DNA from: Hyunsoonleella jejuensis | Lineage (GTDB): Bacteria; Bacteroidota; Bacteroidia; Flavobacteriales; Flavobacteriaceae | Length of the DNA stretch: 64,000 nt | Assembly (NCBI RefSeq): GCF_900111025.1 | Contig: NZ_FOFN01000001.1 | Location: 248,001-312,000 of the forward strand | Reading direction: 5' to 3' | Part shown: piece after piece, positions 28,555-36,468 of the stretch | How positions within the stretch are numbered: the stretch's first letter is position 1 | Layout of the letters: the number at the start of each line of letters is the position of its first letter | Made by a program: the position numbers and the translations under genes | The notes under the pieces: generated by a model | Databases searched by the model: none | Seen by the model: the letters and a program-made list of their open reading frames with translations, nothing else | What the model was told of the DNA's origin: nothing

Positions 28555-29639
28555 TATTTTGTAGGCTTATCCTCTTCTAAAATACCTAATTTTTTAGCAC
28601 GTGCTTCCCAACTTTTTCTTGCTAAACTTTGAAGATCTGAAACGTTATCGCTTTCATCCATAATCTCTAAACCTAATAAGGTTTCAATCACGTCTTCCAT
28701 AGTAACCAAACCACTTACAGAACCATATTCATCAACAACAAGCGCCATATGATTTCTACTTTCTACCAATTTTTCAAATAAGGTTGGAATAGGTAAATTT
28801 CTGCTAACAACAATAATATTTCGTTTTAATTCAGACAGCTTTTTGGAGTTATTATCCAAAGCCATTTCCTTAAAAATTTCATCTTTAAGAACAAGCCCCG
28901 TAATATTATCTGTATCGTCTGTATAAACAGGAATTCTGGAAAAACGAAGGTTTAAATTACGTTTAAAAAAATCCTCAACCGTTGTGTCTTCATTTTCAGT
29001 TTTCATTACCGTTCTGGGTGTCATCACATCTTTGGCAAAAATTTCTTTAAACGTCAATAAGTTTTTAATAATCTTACTTTCGTTTTCTTGAAATACACCT
29101 TCTTCATGTGCAATTTCAGTCATTGCCATAAAGCCTTCTCTACTCAAAACACTACCATGCCCCTTACCGCCAATGAGTTTTGTCGTTAATTGGAGTAACC
29201 ATAAAATCCCTGTCCATTTCAAAGGAAAAATTAAAATTATCAATGTTTTTGAAGCAAAATTTGCCAATCCTTTCCAATAGGTTGCTCCAATAGTTTTAGG
29301 TATAATTTCAGAGGCAACCAAAATTAAAAACGTCATAATTGCAGAAACTACGCCAACCGTATTTATGCCCCAAAGTTCAATTTTATAAGGTAAACTTTCA
29401 GCTTCAATACCTACCATCATAGCACCTAAAGTGTGCGCAATTGTATTTAGTGTAAGTATGGCAATTAGCGGTTTATCTACGTCTTTTTTTAATTCTTCTA
29501 AAGTGGTTGCATAATCTTTACCTTCCTGTTTTTTAACATTAATAAATGTTGGCGTTACGCTTAATAGAACAGCCTCAAGGATAGAACATAAAAAAGAAAA
29601 GAAAATGGAGATTGTTGCCCAAAAAATTAGTGCACTCAT
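28554..29639 (-). CDS. CNNM/CorC-type membrane protein with CBS pair
   Basis: A 361-residue inner-membrane protein. The N-terminal CNNM (DUF21) domain (about 1-180) has four hydrophobic segments, including FWATISIFFSFLCSILEAV and AIMTFLILVASEIIPKTIG. The cytoplasmic CBS pair (about 205-335) begins MTPRTVMKTEN and includes RFSRIPVYTDDTDNITGLV and MALVVDEYGSVSGLVTMEDV. It stops soon after, so the CorC_HlyC domain seen in longer members is missing. Members are linked to magnesium/cobalt efflux or membrane damage tolerance; the role here is inferred. Overlaps ogt. Confidence 0.86.
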   Translation of the reverse strand: MSALIFWATISIFFSFLCSILEAVLLSVTPTFINVKKQEGKDYATTLEELKKDVDKPLIAILTLNTIAHTLGAMMVGIEAESLPYKIELWGINTVGVVSAIMTFLILVASEIIPKTIGATYWKGLANFASKTLIILIFPLKWTGILWLLQLTTKLIGGKGHGSVLSREGFMAMTEIAHEEGVFQENESKIIKNLLTFKEIFAKDVMTPRTVMKTENEDTTVEDFFKRNLNLRFSRIPVYTDDTDNITGLVLKDEIFKEMALDNNSKKLSELKRNIIVVSRNLPIPTLFEKLVESRNHMALVVDEYGSVSGLVTMEDVIETLLGLEIMDESDNVSDLQSLARKSWEARAKKLGILEEDKPTK

Positions 29640-29664
29640 TGAATATGTTTTAGTTAAGGCTAAT

Positions 29665-30654
29665 TTACGAAATCAATTTTACAACATCCTTAGCAAAGTA
29701 AGAAGCAATAATATCCGCGCCAGCACGCTTAAAGGCAGTTGTGGTTTCTAGCATAATTTGGTCGTGGTCTAGCCAGCCTTTTTCAGCAGCAGCTTTTATC
29801 ATAGCATATTCACCAGATACTTGATATACGGCTACTGGCACATCAACTTCATTCTTAATTTCACGAAGAATATCTAAATAGGAAATTCCAGGTTTTACCA
29901 TCACAATATCTGCACCTTCATCAATATCCATTTCAGTTTCTTTAATGGCTTCAAAACGGTTACCATAATCCATTTGATAGCTTTTTTTATCTTTTGGAAT
30001 ATCTTGGATATCTACAGGAGCAGAATCTAAAGCATCACGAAAAGGACCATAAAAAGCCGATGCATATTTAGCCGAATAACTCATAATGCCTGTGTTTATA
30101 AAACCTTCATCTTCCAGAGCTTCACGAATGGTTAAAATACGACCATCCATCATGTCACTTGGTGCCACAAAATCAGCTCCGGCTTGGGCGTGTGATAAAC
30201 TCATTTCTGCTAAAACCTCAGCAGTTTCATCGTTGATGATTTGTCCATTTTCAATGATGCCGTCATGTCCATAAGCCGAATATGGGTCTAGAGCAACATC
30301 AGTCATTACTAGCATTTCTGGGCACACGTTTTTAACTGTTTTAATGGCGCGTTGCATCAGCCCGTTTGGATTTAACGCTTCAGTACCTTTATTGTCTTTT
30401 AAGTTGTCAGGTACTTTAACAAAAAGTAACACCGATTTTAAACCTAGTTTCCAAAGTTCTTTTACTTCGGCTTCCAATAAATCTAAACTGTAACGAAAGT
30501 AATTTGGCATTGATGGAATTTCATCTTTTACGCCCTTACCTTCTACAACAAAAAGAGGTACTAAAAAATCGTTTGGTGTTATAATGGTTTCACGAACTAA
30601 AGCGCGAATAGCTTCGTTGGTTCTTAATCTTCTATTTCTTCTAAGTGGATACAT
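29665..30654 (-). CDS. hemB: Delta-aminolevulinic acid dehydratase (porphobilinogen synthase)
   Basis: Cytoplasmic enzyme joining two 5-aminolevulinate to porphobilinogen, the second committed heme step. The 329 residues start MYPLRRNRRLRTNEAIR. The two Schiff-base lysines lie in SAKYASAFYGPFRDA (near 195) and MVKPGISYLDILRE (near 250). The metal region reads MTDVALDPYSAYGHDGI without the Cys triad of zinc enzymes, so this is the Mg-type variety. It is 27 bp after the RAYT-hemF ORF on the same strand, in the minus-strand hem series. Confidence 0.96.
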   Translation of the reverse strand: MYPLRRNRRLRTNEAIRALVRETIITPNDFLVPLFVVEGKGVKDEIPSMPNYFRYSLDLLEAEVKELWKLGLKSVLLFVKVPDNLKDNKGTEALNPNGLMQRAIKTVKNVCPEMLVMTDVALDPYSAYGHDGIIENGQIINDETAEVLAEMSLSHAQAGADFVAPSDMMDGRILTIREALEDEGFINTGIMSYSAKYASAFYGPFRDALDSAPVDIQDIPKDKKSYQMDYGNRFEAIKETEMDIDEGADIVMVKPGISYLDILREIKNEVDVPVAVYQVSGEYAMIKAAAEKGWLDHDQIMLETTTAFKRAGADIIASYFAKDVVKLIS

Positions 30655-30681
30655 TGCGTAAATGTTTATTTGTTAATACGT

Positions 30682-31611
30682 TTATTTGTTAACCCAATCA
30701 ACAGGATTTTGTAAAACGGCTATTAATTTTTCTTCATCACTCCCAGTTTCTGGGTGGTGGTCGTACACCCATTGTACATGCGGCGGTAAACTCATTAGAA
30801 TACTTTCTATACGACCGTTGGTTTTCAATCCAAATAATGTGCCTTTGTCATGTACTAAATTGAATTCTACATAACGTCCGCGACGGATTTCTTGCCAGTC
30901 GCGTTGTGCTTCGGTATATGGCAATGCTTTTCGTTTTTCAACAATAGGCACATATGCCTCTAAGAAACTATCGCCCACTTCGGTTACAAAGTTATACCAA
31001 TTTTCCATTGTCATGGTTTCTGAAGCTTTACAATAATCGAAAAATAGTCCGCCTATGCCTCTGCCTTCGTTACGGTGAGCATTGTAAAAGTATTCATCAC
31101 AACGTTTTTTATACATTGGATAAAACTCCGGATTGTGTTTGTCACAAGCAGTTTTACAGATTTGATGAAAGTGTTTAGCATCTTCTTCAAACAGATAATA
31201 AGGTGTTAAATCTTGTCCGCCACCAAACCATTGGGCTATAATTTCTCTTGGCTCACCTGCCCTGAGCGGAGTCGAAGGGTACATTTCAAAATAACGCCAA
31301 TTTGCATGAACGGTTGGCACCATTGGATTTTTTGGATGTAACACCAAACTCAGTCCACAGGCAAAAAAATCAACATCACCTACTTTAAAATACGCTTGCA
31401 TAGATTTTGGAAGTTTCCCATGAACACCTGAAATATTTACACCACCTTTTTCAAAAACGTTACCGTTTTCAATCACGCGAGTACGCCCACCGCCGCCTTC
31501 TGGTCGTTTCCAAATATCTTCTTGAAATTTAGCTTTTCCATCAATGTCTTCCAGTTTAGAAGTAATGCGGTCTTGCAATTCTTGGATGTATTGGTAGAAT
31601 TTATCTTTCAT
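30682..31611 (-). other. hemF: HemF portion with its own probable start codon
   Basis: ATG at 31611 opens MKDKFYQYIQELQDRITSKL, where stand-alone HemF proteins of about 300 residues are expected to begin. From here the product is 309 residues, a normal HemF length once the repeat-encoded insertion is allowed for. This is likely the ancestral gene start before the RAYT element arrived. No clear TAnnTTTG box directly upstream was recognised, so expression of the short form may depend on the upstream transcript. Confidence 0.7.
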
Positions 31612-32226
31612 TGATTGATTGTCTTTCAAACCTACAAGTTCTTTGAGACCTTTCAGGTTAAGTGAAGAATTAGAGTTTTCATGACCTGCAAGGTTTTCAA
31701 AACCTTGCAGGTCTTCTTTATGCGCGTATTGAAAATTATCAATATCTTCAAATAAGCCTAAGATATATTCTTTTTCTTTAGCTACTGTGTTTTCTAAATA
31801 AGAATGAAAAGAAGTGAATTCATAGTTTTCAAAATTTTCAACTAACCCATGATTTTCGGGGTTTTTATGAACATAGATAATTAAATTTTTCAGGTAATTT
31901 TCATCTTGTATTTTTTTTCTTTTGAAGTGTTTTTCAAAGAGGCTTCCAGTTCTATTTTGTTGTTTATTATAAGCTTTAGCGTAAGCATTAAAGAGATTTG
32001 AAAATGATTGGATTGCTAATGATTCTTCCGAAATAATTTTTACAACTAGATGAAAATGATTGTTCATCAAACAATATGCAATAATATCAACTTTATTATT
32101 TAAATGTTTTTCAATCAATTTTAAGAAATAAAACATATTATCTTCATTCTGAAAAATAATATCGCTATTAATTCCTCGATTAAAAATATGATAATAATGA
32201 TCTTTTTCTAATATTTCGAGGTTCAT
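30682..32226 (-). CDS. hemF: In-frame fusion of REP-associated tyrosine transposase (RAYT) and oxygen-dependent coproporphyrinogen III oxidase
   Basis: One uninterrupted 514-codon ORF. Residues 1-175 are a Y1/HUH transposase of the RAYT type: YYHIFNRGIN, the HUH motif NNHFHLVVKI, GSLFEKHFKRKKI, and the Tyr region YLKNLIIYVHKNPE. Residues about 176-205 are a linker that includes two translated REP palindromes (DLQGFENLAG, NLKGLKELVG). From residue 206 (MKDKFYQYIQELQD, DNA 31611) the sequence is a full HemF of 309 residues: RPEGGGGRTRVIENGNVFEKGG, VPTVHANWRYF, QWFGGGQDLTPYY, RGIGGLFFDYC. HemF has a foreign PSTPLRAGEP insertion near residue 322. HemF oxidises coproporphyrinogen III to protoporphyrinogen IX. 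Either a fused protein is made or HemF initiates at 31611; the sequence does not decide. Confidence 0.9.
   Translation of the reverse strand: MNLEILEKDHYYHIFNRGINSDIIFQNEDNMFYFLKLIEKHLNNKVDIIAYCLMNNHFHLVVKIISEESLAIQSFSNLFNAYAKAYNKQQNRTGSLFEKHFKRKKIQDENYLKNLIIYVHKNPENHGLVENFENYEFTSFHSYLENTVAKEKEYILGLFEDIDNFQYAHKEDLQGFENLAGHENSNSSLNLKGLKELVGLKDNQSMKDKFYQYIQELQDRITSKLEDIDGKAKFQEDIWKRPEGGGGRTRVIENGNVFEKGGVNISGVHGKLPKSMQAYFKVGDVDFFACGLSLVLHPKNPMVPTVHANWRYFEMYPSTPLRAGEPREIIAQWFGGGQDLTPYYLFEEDAKHFHQICKTACDKHNPEFYPMYKKRCDEYFYNAHRNEGRGIGGLFFDYCKASETMTMENWYNFVTEVGDSFLEAYVPIVEKRKALPYTEAQRDWQEIRRGRYVEFNLVHDKGTLFGLKTNGRIESILMSLPPHVQWVYDHHPETGSDEEKLIAVLQNPVDWVNK
31260..31279. repeat. Dispersed repeat inside hemF
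   Basis: CCCTGAGCGGAGTCGAAGGG (plus strand) is, from memory, a short repeat very common between genes in Bacteroidota. Here it is in frame in hemF and translated as PSTPLRAG, between the WRYFEMY and QWFGGGQDLTPYY motifs, which normally are separated by a short loop. Confidence 0.75.
31629..31659. repeat. REP palindrome copy 3 (diverged, translated)
   Basis: Same 31-nt length and layout as the copy at 31683-31713 (ACCT-x-x-AAG at one end, AGGTT at the other) but with several substitutions that break the stem. On the minus strand it encodes NLKGLKELVG. It starts 18 bp upstream of the hemF internal ATG and is separated by 23 bp from the next copy. Confidence 0.6.
31683..31713. repeat. REP palindrome copy 2 (perfect, translated)
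   Basis: GACCTGCAAGGTTTT and AAAACCTTGCAGGTC make a perfect 15-bp stem around one base. It is inside the fusion ORF and encodes DLQGFENLAG. Confidence 0.9.
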
Positions 32227-32243
32227 TTTAATCTTTAGATTTA

Positions 32244-32274
32244 GACCTACAAGGTTTTTAAAACCTCGCAGGTC
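32244..32274. repeat. REP palindrome copy 1, upstream of RAYT
   Basis: GACCTACAAGGTTTT and AAAACCTCGCAGGTC, 13 of 15 positions paired. The two mismatches become G-U pairs in RNA read from the minus strand, so the hairpin is kept in the RAYT transcript. Lies between the GNAT stop and the RAYT start. Confidence 0.88.
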
Positions 32275-32298
32275 TTATTAAGCTTATAGGTTAAATAT

Positions 32299-32841
32299 TT
32301 ACTCAATCTCTTTATACAATTCATACAAATCCATATCCAACGGCGCTTCTCCTAGAGGTGTATGTTCGTTTTTTAATGTCTTAATGTATGTGAAATTACA
32401 ATTATCGGCAACTTTTACACTGCCTATATTACTTTTGTGTACAATAATTTGAAGTGTTTCTATGCCTAAATTTTCAAAAGCATATTCTGATAGTTGCTGA
32501 ATAGCCTCCGTCATGATGCCTTTGCCTTCTACATTATAATCAATACAATAGGCAAACTCACCCTTTTTTTTAGTCCAATCTAGCGCTTTTATATAAATTA
32601 AACCGACTAACTTATTCGATTCATTTTTCTTAATAGTAAATAGAAATTCTGCTTTAGTGTTGAATTGTTTTACTTTCTTTTGAACAAAAATATTCGATAA
32701 ATCTGGGGTTAAATTTTGCTCTAAAGTTTTAGGGAAATAACGCTTTAAACGGTCTTCATTGGCTACAACAAGGTTGCAGATGTGCCATGCGTCTCTTAAT
32801 TCTATTGGTGATATGTAATACGACCCTAAACTAAGCTGCAT
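32299..32841 (-). CDS. GNAT family N-acetyltransferase, RimJ/RimL type
   Basis: A 180-residue cytoplasmic acetyl-CoA-dependent acetyltransferase. The RimJ/L-like layout is seen in IELRDAWHICNLV at the N-terminus, VGLIYIKALDWTKKKGEFAYCID in the middle strands, the acetyl-CoA loop region around VEGKGIMTEAIQQLSEYAFENLG, and IVHKSNIGSVKVADNCNFT before the end. The substrate could be a ribosomal protein, a small amine or an antibiotic; nothing here tells. It overlaps the EI24 gene by 11 bp and so belongs to the hemE-trkH-EI24 string. Confidence 0.85.
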   Translation of the reverse strand: MQLSLGSYYISPIELRDAWHICNLVVANEDRLKRYFPKTLEQNLTPDLSNIFVQKKVKQFNTKAEFLFTIKKNESNKLVGLIYIKALDWTKKKGEFAYCIDYNVEGKGIMTEAIQQLSEYAFENLGIETLQIIVHKSNIGSVKVADNCNFTYIKTLKNEHTPLGEAPLDMDLYELYKEIE

Positions 32842-33589
32842 GTACAGGTTTGTTTTTAAGTTCTAAGGCTTCTACTGTTCGTGTAGAAGCAGCAGTTACT
32901 GACAAGGGTAAAACTAAAATAACACCAATAACCGGAATTAATAAAAATAGAATAAACACAATACCATTGCCAATGGCTAAACCACGATGTTTACGCACAA
33001 ATTGCAGGCTTTCTTTATATTGAAAATGACGTTCTAATGTATAATCCATATTACCAAAACCTGCATAATAGGCTTGTACCATAAACAACAAAACGGTTGA
33101 AAATATATTGACAATAGGAATGAACTTTAAAAGTAAAATAGGAATAGTAAGTAATAATTCCATTAATAAGTTTCTACCATTAATGCGGATACCACGCCAA
33201 AGTTGTTGCATAAAGGTAGTGTCTCTATGTGAATGCGGTGGGTTTCCTGTAAAGTGAGCTTCAATTTTTTCTGAAACGGGACTCATAAAAGGCGCTGATA
33301 ATGCCATTATGATGTGTTTAAAGAGAATAAGACCGATAACTATAATAATAAGTCCGCCTATAAAATTACTAATAGACGAAAAGGCGTCCTTACCCCAATC
33401 CCAAATCCAAATTTTTGAAATGAAGCCACCTATATTATCTGATAATCCATAAGCTGATCCAAAAATAATAATCGCTGTTACAAAACTAATAAGCATAGGA
33501 ATAGCAAAATACTTCCAGAGTTTTAATTTTGAAATTAAACTGAAAGCACCGAAGTATGCTTTAATTCCAGAAATGATGTTTTTTATCAT
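32831..33589 (-). CDS. EI24/CysZ-like integral membrane protein
   Basis: 252 residues with about four to five membrane segments (for example YFAIPMLISFVTAIIIFGSA, FIGGLIIIVIGLILFKHIIMAL, IPILLLKFIPIVNIFSTVLL, IVFILFLLIPVIGVILVLPL). The sequence around FMSPVSEKIEAHFTG and the AYYAGFGNMDYTLERHF region is typical of the EI24 domain family, which includes the sulfate permease CysZ. Substrate unknown; the name CysZ should not be taken as function. It lies 3 bp after trkH and overlaps the GNAT gene. Confidence 0.82.
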   Translation of the reverse strand: MIKNIISGIKAYFGAFSLISKLKLWKYFAIPMLISFVTAIIIFGSAYGLSDNIGGFISKIWIWDWGKDAFSSISNFIGGLIIIVIGLILFKHIIMALSAPFMSPVSEKIEAHFTGNPPHSHRDTTFMQQLWRGIRINGRNLLMELLLTIPILLLKFIPIVNIFSTVLLFMVQAYYAGFGNMDYTLERHFQYKESLQFVRKHRGLAIGNGIVFILFLLIPVIGVILVLPLSVTAASTRTVEALELKNKPVHAA

Positions 33590-33592
33590 AGT

Positions 33593-34951
33593 CTAAACCG
33601 CTATATCATCCTTTAAAAACGAAGTTTCATTCTCGTCTTTTGTACTTCTAGACCAAATAGCCAAACCAAAAGTTAATACACCTAATCTCCCTATAAACAT
33701 TAATACAATTATAACAATTTTACCAAATGTATTAATGTCTCCAGTAATGCCTGTGCTGATTCCTACTGTTCCTAAGGCTGAAGCTACTTCAAATAATATG
33801 TTTTCAAATTTAAAATCGTTTGTAATGGTAATCAAAAATGTACCAATTAAAATAATAACTGTATAAAAAATAAAGGCTGATGTGGCAATATATAGCCTTT
33901 CAAACGGAATTATTCTCCCTAAGAATGTTATGTTTTTACTGCCCGTTAACTGACTTTTCATTATAGCGAATACAGCGGTTAATGTTGTTATTTTTATACC
34001 TCCAGCAGTTCCTGAAGGTGATGCACCTATATACATTAAAAAGATACAAATAAGCATCATAGCTTGTGTAAACAAACCAAAATCTACAGTGTTAAATCCA
34101 ACCGTTGTCATTGCTGTCATAGTTTGAAAAAATGCGCCTAAGAAACGTGATGAACCCGATAGCTCTGAAATAGTAGGCTCAAAGAAATAAAAGAATGTTG
34201 TTCCGAAAGTTAGCAGTATTAAAAAACCGTACAGAATAATTTTGGTTGTAAAACTAAGTTCGTGTGCTTTCTTCTTTATCCATAAACCAAAGTCGGTAAT
34301 CACAATAAACCCTAAAGAACCACAAATAGCAAGCATGGATATAATGAAATTGATGAAATGGTCATCAACATAATCCATAAAGCTATTGTTGAACAAGCTA
34401 AAACCAGCGGTACAAAACGTACTCACACTATGAAATACTGAAGACCAAACAGCTTCCCAAAGTGGCATACCATTACTTTTAAAAGCTATAAAAAATAGAA
34501 TTGCTCCGATAAGTTCCATAATTAAAGTAAAGAGAATTACGGATTTTATAAAGTCGTTAATCTTTATGGTTTTTGGTAATGTAAATTCTGTAGAAAGAAT
34601 TTTTTTGTGCCATAGGGTCATTTTTCTGGTGGTAGATAGCAACATAAATGTAGTAAAGGTTAAGTAACCAATACCACCAAGTTGAATCAAAATCATGATA
34701 ATTAGCTGACCAAAAAAATTGTAAGTATCAAAAATTGAAACCGTCACTAATCCCGTTGTTGAGACAGCCGAAGTTGAAATAAATAAGTGATCTAAAATAG
34801 AGGCATTTCCTTTTTGAAAAATCGGCAGGCATAGTAGAATGAAACCTAAAATAATATATGTTGAAAACCCATAAAACAAATTTTGTTGTGGTGTCCAACC
34901 CTTTTTTAATAAGGCATATTTTTTAGCAAGCTGCTGAAATTTATTAGGCAT
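33593..34951 (-). CDS. TrkH/KtrB family potassium transporter subunit
   Basis: A 452-residue inner-membrane K+ translocating subunit. Four pore-loop repeats are visible: SAVSTTGLVTVS, VSTFCTAGFSLFN, TAMTTVGFNTVDF and SALGTVGISTGIT, each with the selectivity-filter glycine. The chain is KtrB-sized, with an N-terminal cytoplasmic segment and pairs of membrane helices around each loop. The regulatory RCK partner (TrkA/KtrA) is not in the window. It lies 4 bp after hemE and 3 bp before the EI24 gene, so co-expression with heme genes is likely, though a functional link is not obvious. Confidence 0.92.
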   Translation of the reverse strand: MPNKFQQLAKKYALLKKGWTPQQNLFYGFSTYIILGFILLCLPIFQKGNASILDHLFISTSAVSTTGLVTVSIFDTYNFFGQLIIMILIQLGGIGYLTFTTFMLLSTTRKMTLWHKKILSTEFTLPKTIKINDFIKSVILFTLIMELIGAILFFIAFKSNGMPLWEAVWSSVFHSVSTFCTAGFSLFNNSFMDYVDDHFINFIISMLAICGSLGFIVITDFGLWIKKKAHELSFTTKIILYGFLILLTFGTTFFYFFEPTISELSGSSRFLGAFFQTMTAMTTVGFNTVDFGLFTQAMMLICIFLMYIGASPSGTAGGIKITTLTAVFAIMKSQLTGSKNITFLGRIIPFERLYIATSAFIFYTVIILIGTFLITITNDFKFENILFEVASALGTVGISTGITGDINTFGKIVIIVLMFIGRLGVLTFGLAIWSRSTKDENETSFLKDDIAV

Positions 34952-34955
34952 GACT

Positions 34956-35978
34956 CTACATATTATACTCTTTTACAGCATCAATAAACGCCTTGGCATT
35001 GTCTAAGCCAATGTTAGGTAAAATACCATGGCCAAGGTTTACGATATATTTGTCTTTACCAAATTCGTTAATCATTTGGTGTACCATTTTTTTGATTTCA
35101 GCAGGCGGAGAAAACAGACGGGTAGGATCAAAATTGCCCTGCAATGTAATATTGCCTCCTGTTAAATAACGTGCGTTTTTTGGAGAACAGGTCCAGTCTA
35201 CTCCTAAAGCTGAAGCACCAGATTTTGCCATTTCGCCGAGTGCAAACCAGCAGCCTTTTCCGAAAGCGATAACAGGTGCGTCGTCCTTTAAAGCATCAAT
35301 AATTTGCTGGATATACTGCCACGAAAATTCTTGATAATCAACCGGAGACAGCATCCCTCCCCAAGAATCGAACACCTGAACAGCGTTACAACCTGCTTTT
35401 ACTTTTTCCTTTAAATAAGCAATAGTTGTATCAGTAATTTTTTGTAATAATTGGTGTGCTGCAACTGGGTTTGTAAAACAAAACTCTTTGGCTTTATCGA
35501 AGTTTTTACTGCCTTGTCCTTGCACACAATAGCATAAAATAGTCCAAGGTGAACCTGCAAAACCTATCAACGGGATTTCATCATTAAGCTTTTCTTTAGT
35601 TGCTTTTATAGCTTGATACACGTAATCTAATTCTACAGTAACGTCTGGCACAATAACATTATCCACATCTTTTTGAGAGCGCACAGGGTTTGGCAAATAC
35701 GGTCCAAAATTAGGTTTCATTTGTACCTCAATATTCATCGCTTGTGGAATCACTAATATATCACTGAATAGGATTGCAGCATCCATACCATAACGTCGTA
35801 TTGGCTGCACGGTAATTTCACTGGCTAATTCTGGCGTTTGGCAACGTGTAAAGAAATCGTATTTTGCCTTTATTTCCATGAATTCTGGCAAGTAACGACC
35901 TGCTTGACGCATCATCCATACTGGTGGGCGGTCTACAGTTTCTCCTTTTAATGCTCTTAAAAATAAGTCGTTCTTCAT
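34956..35978 (-). CDS. hemE: Uroporphyrinogen decarboxylase
   Basis: Cytoplasmic enzyme that removes four acetate carboxyls from uroporphyrinogen III to give coproporphyrinogen III. The 340 residues have the N-terminal signature [17 protein letters not shown] with the substrate-binding arginines, [12 protein letters not shown] with the catalytic Asp, GFAGSPWTI, and [16 protein letters not shown], all family hallmarks. It is first in a tight string with trkH, EI24 and GNAT. Its upstream gap holds AGC-rich repeats and the four-helix-bundle gene that separates it from hemCD. Confidence 0.97.
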   Translation of the reverse strand: MKNDLFLRALKGETVDRPPVWMMRQAGRYLPEFMEIKAKYDFFTRCQTPELASEITVQPIRRYGMDAAILFSDILVIPQAMNIEVQMKPNFGPYLPNPVRSQKDVDNVIVPDVTVELDYVYQAIKATKEKLNDEIPLIGFAGSPWTILCYCVQGQGSKNFDKAKEFCFTNPVAAHQLLQKITDTTIAYLKEKVKAGCNAVQVFDSWGGMLSPVDYQEFSWQYIQQIIDALKDDAPVIAFGKGCWFALGEMAKSGASALGVDWTCSPKNARYLTGGNITLQGNFDPTRLFSPPAEIKKMVHQMINEFGKDKYIVNLGHGILPNIGLDNAKAFIDAVKEYNM

Positions 35979-35980
35979 AA

Positions 35981-36029
35981 CTGGCTTTTGGCTGTTAGCC
36001 TTTAGCTTTTAGCTCAAGGTTATCAGCTA
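35981..36029. repeat. Degenerate GGCTTTTGGCTGTTAGC-type repeats
   Basis: Short iterations of GGCTTTTGG, GCTGTTAGCC, TTTAGCTTTTAGCTC and TATCAGCTA fill the gap between hemE and the four-helix-bundle gene and run into the last codon and stop of the latter. The same vocabulary recurs on its other side at 36386-36468. Confidence 0.6.
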
Positions 36030-36379
36030 TTTTTGATTTTATTTATTAAACTATTTATCATTCTTGCTTCTTTTTGTATTAAAGTAAAAATGGTTTCGAG
36101 TTTATTTACTGTTATAAAATTTAATTCTTGTGCGATAACTAATTGTGTTTCAACTTCAAATAAAGAACCTATTGCAATTTCTAAAAATCGTTTAAATTCA
36201 ATATCACTATTTCTACTGCAACCTTCTGCAATATTTGATGGAATAGAAACTACTGCTCTTGTTATTTGACTTCTTAAACCAAACTTTTCTTCGGAAGGCA
36301 ATTCATCAGATAGTTGATAAACTTGTTTTACAAGTTCAATGCCGTTTTTCCAAATGTCTAGTTTTCTAAAGTCTCTCAT
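36023..36379 (-). CDS. Four-helix-bundle protein (23S rRNA intervening-sequence protein family)
   Basis: A 118-residue all-helical protein: MRDFRKLDIWKNGIELVKQVY, then FGLRSQITRAVVSIPSNIAEGCSR, FKRFLEIAIGSLFEVETQLVIA, ending in a Lys/Asn-rich helix. This is the typical pattern of the S23/IVP family, first found in intervening sequences of 23S rRNA genes. Its function is not established. Here it interrupts the hem series between hemCD and hemE and is bracketed by AGC-rich repeats on both sides, which suggests it travels with them as a mobile cassette. Confidence 0.85.
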   Translation of the reverse strand: MRDFRKLDIWKNGIELVKQVYQLSDELPSEEKFGLRSQITRAVVSIPSNIAEGCSRNSDIEFKRFLEIAIGSLFEVETQLVIAQELNFITVNKLETIFTLIQKEARMINSLINKIKNS

Positions 36380-36385
36380 GTTTTC

Positions 36386-36468
36386 TAGCTTTTGGCTATT
36401 GACCTCCAGCTATTAGCTTTTTTCGTAATCGCGATGCTAACAGCTAAGAGCTAATGGCTAAAAGCCAT
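36386..36468. repeat. AGC-rich quasi-palindromic repeats between hemCD and the four-helix-bundle gene
   Basis: TAGCTTTTGGCTATT and CCAGCTATTAGC (36386-36417) face GCTAACAGCTAAGAGC and TAATGGCTAAAAGCCAT (36436-36468) in opposite orientation, so the block is roughly self-complementary. It ends at the hemCD stop codon. The unit resembles that at 35981-36029. Confidence 0.6.

Larger units (their letters stand above)
31629..32274 (-). mobile_element. RAYT element with REP palindromes on both sides
   Basis: The single-domain HUH transposase coding region (from 32226) is bounded by one 31-bp palindrome 17 bp upstream of its start (32244-32274) and two at its 3' end (31683-31713 and 31629-31659). 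REP elements and their RAYTs typically show this arrangement. The element lies between the GNAT gene and hemF. It has removed or never had a stop codon before hemF. Borders are inferred from the palindromes; no target-site duplication was identified. Confidence 0.75.

Noticed and set aside
36023-36379. Toxin-antitoxin component
   Set aside because: The sequence fits the S23 four-helix-bundle family and has no partner gene next to it.
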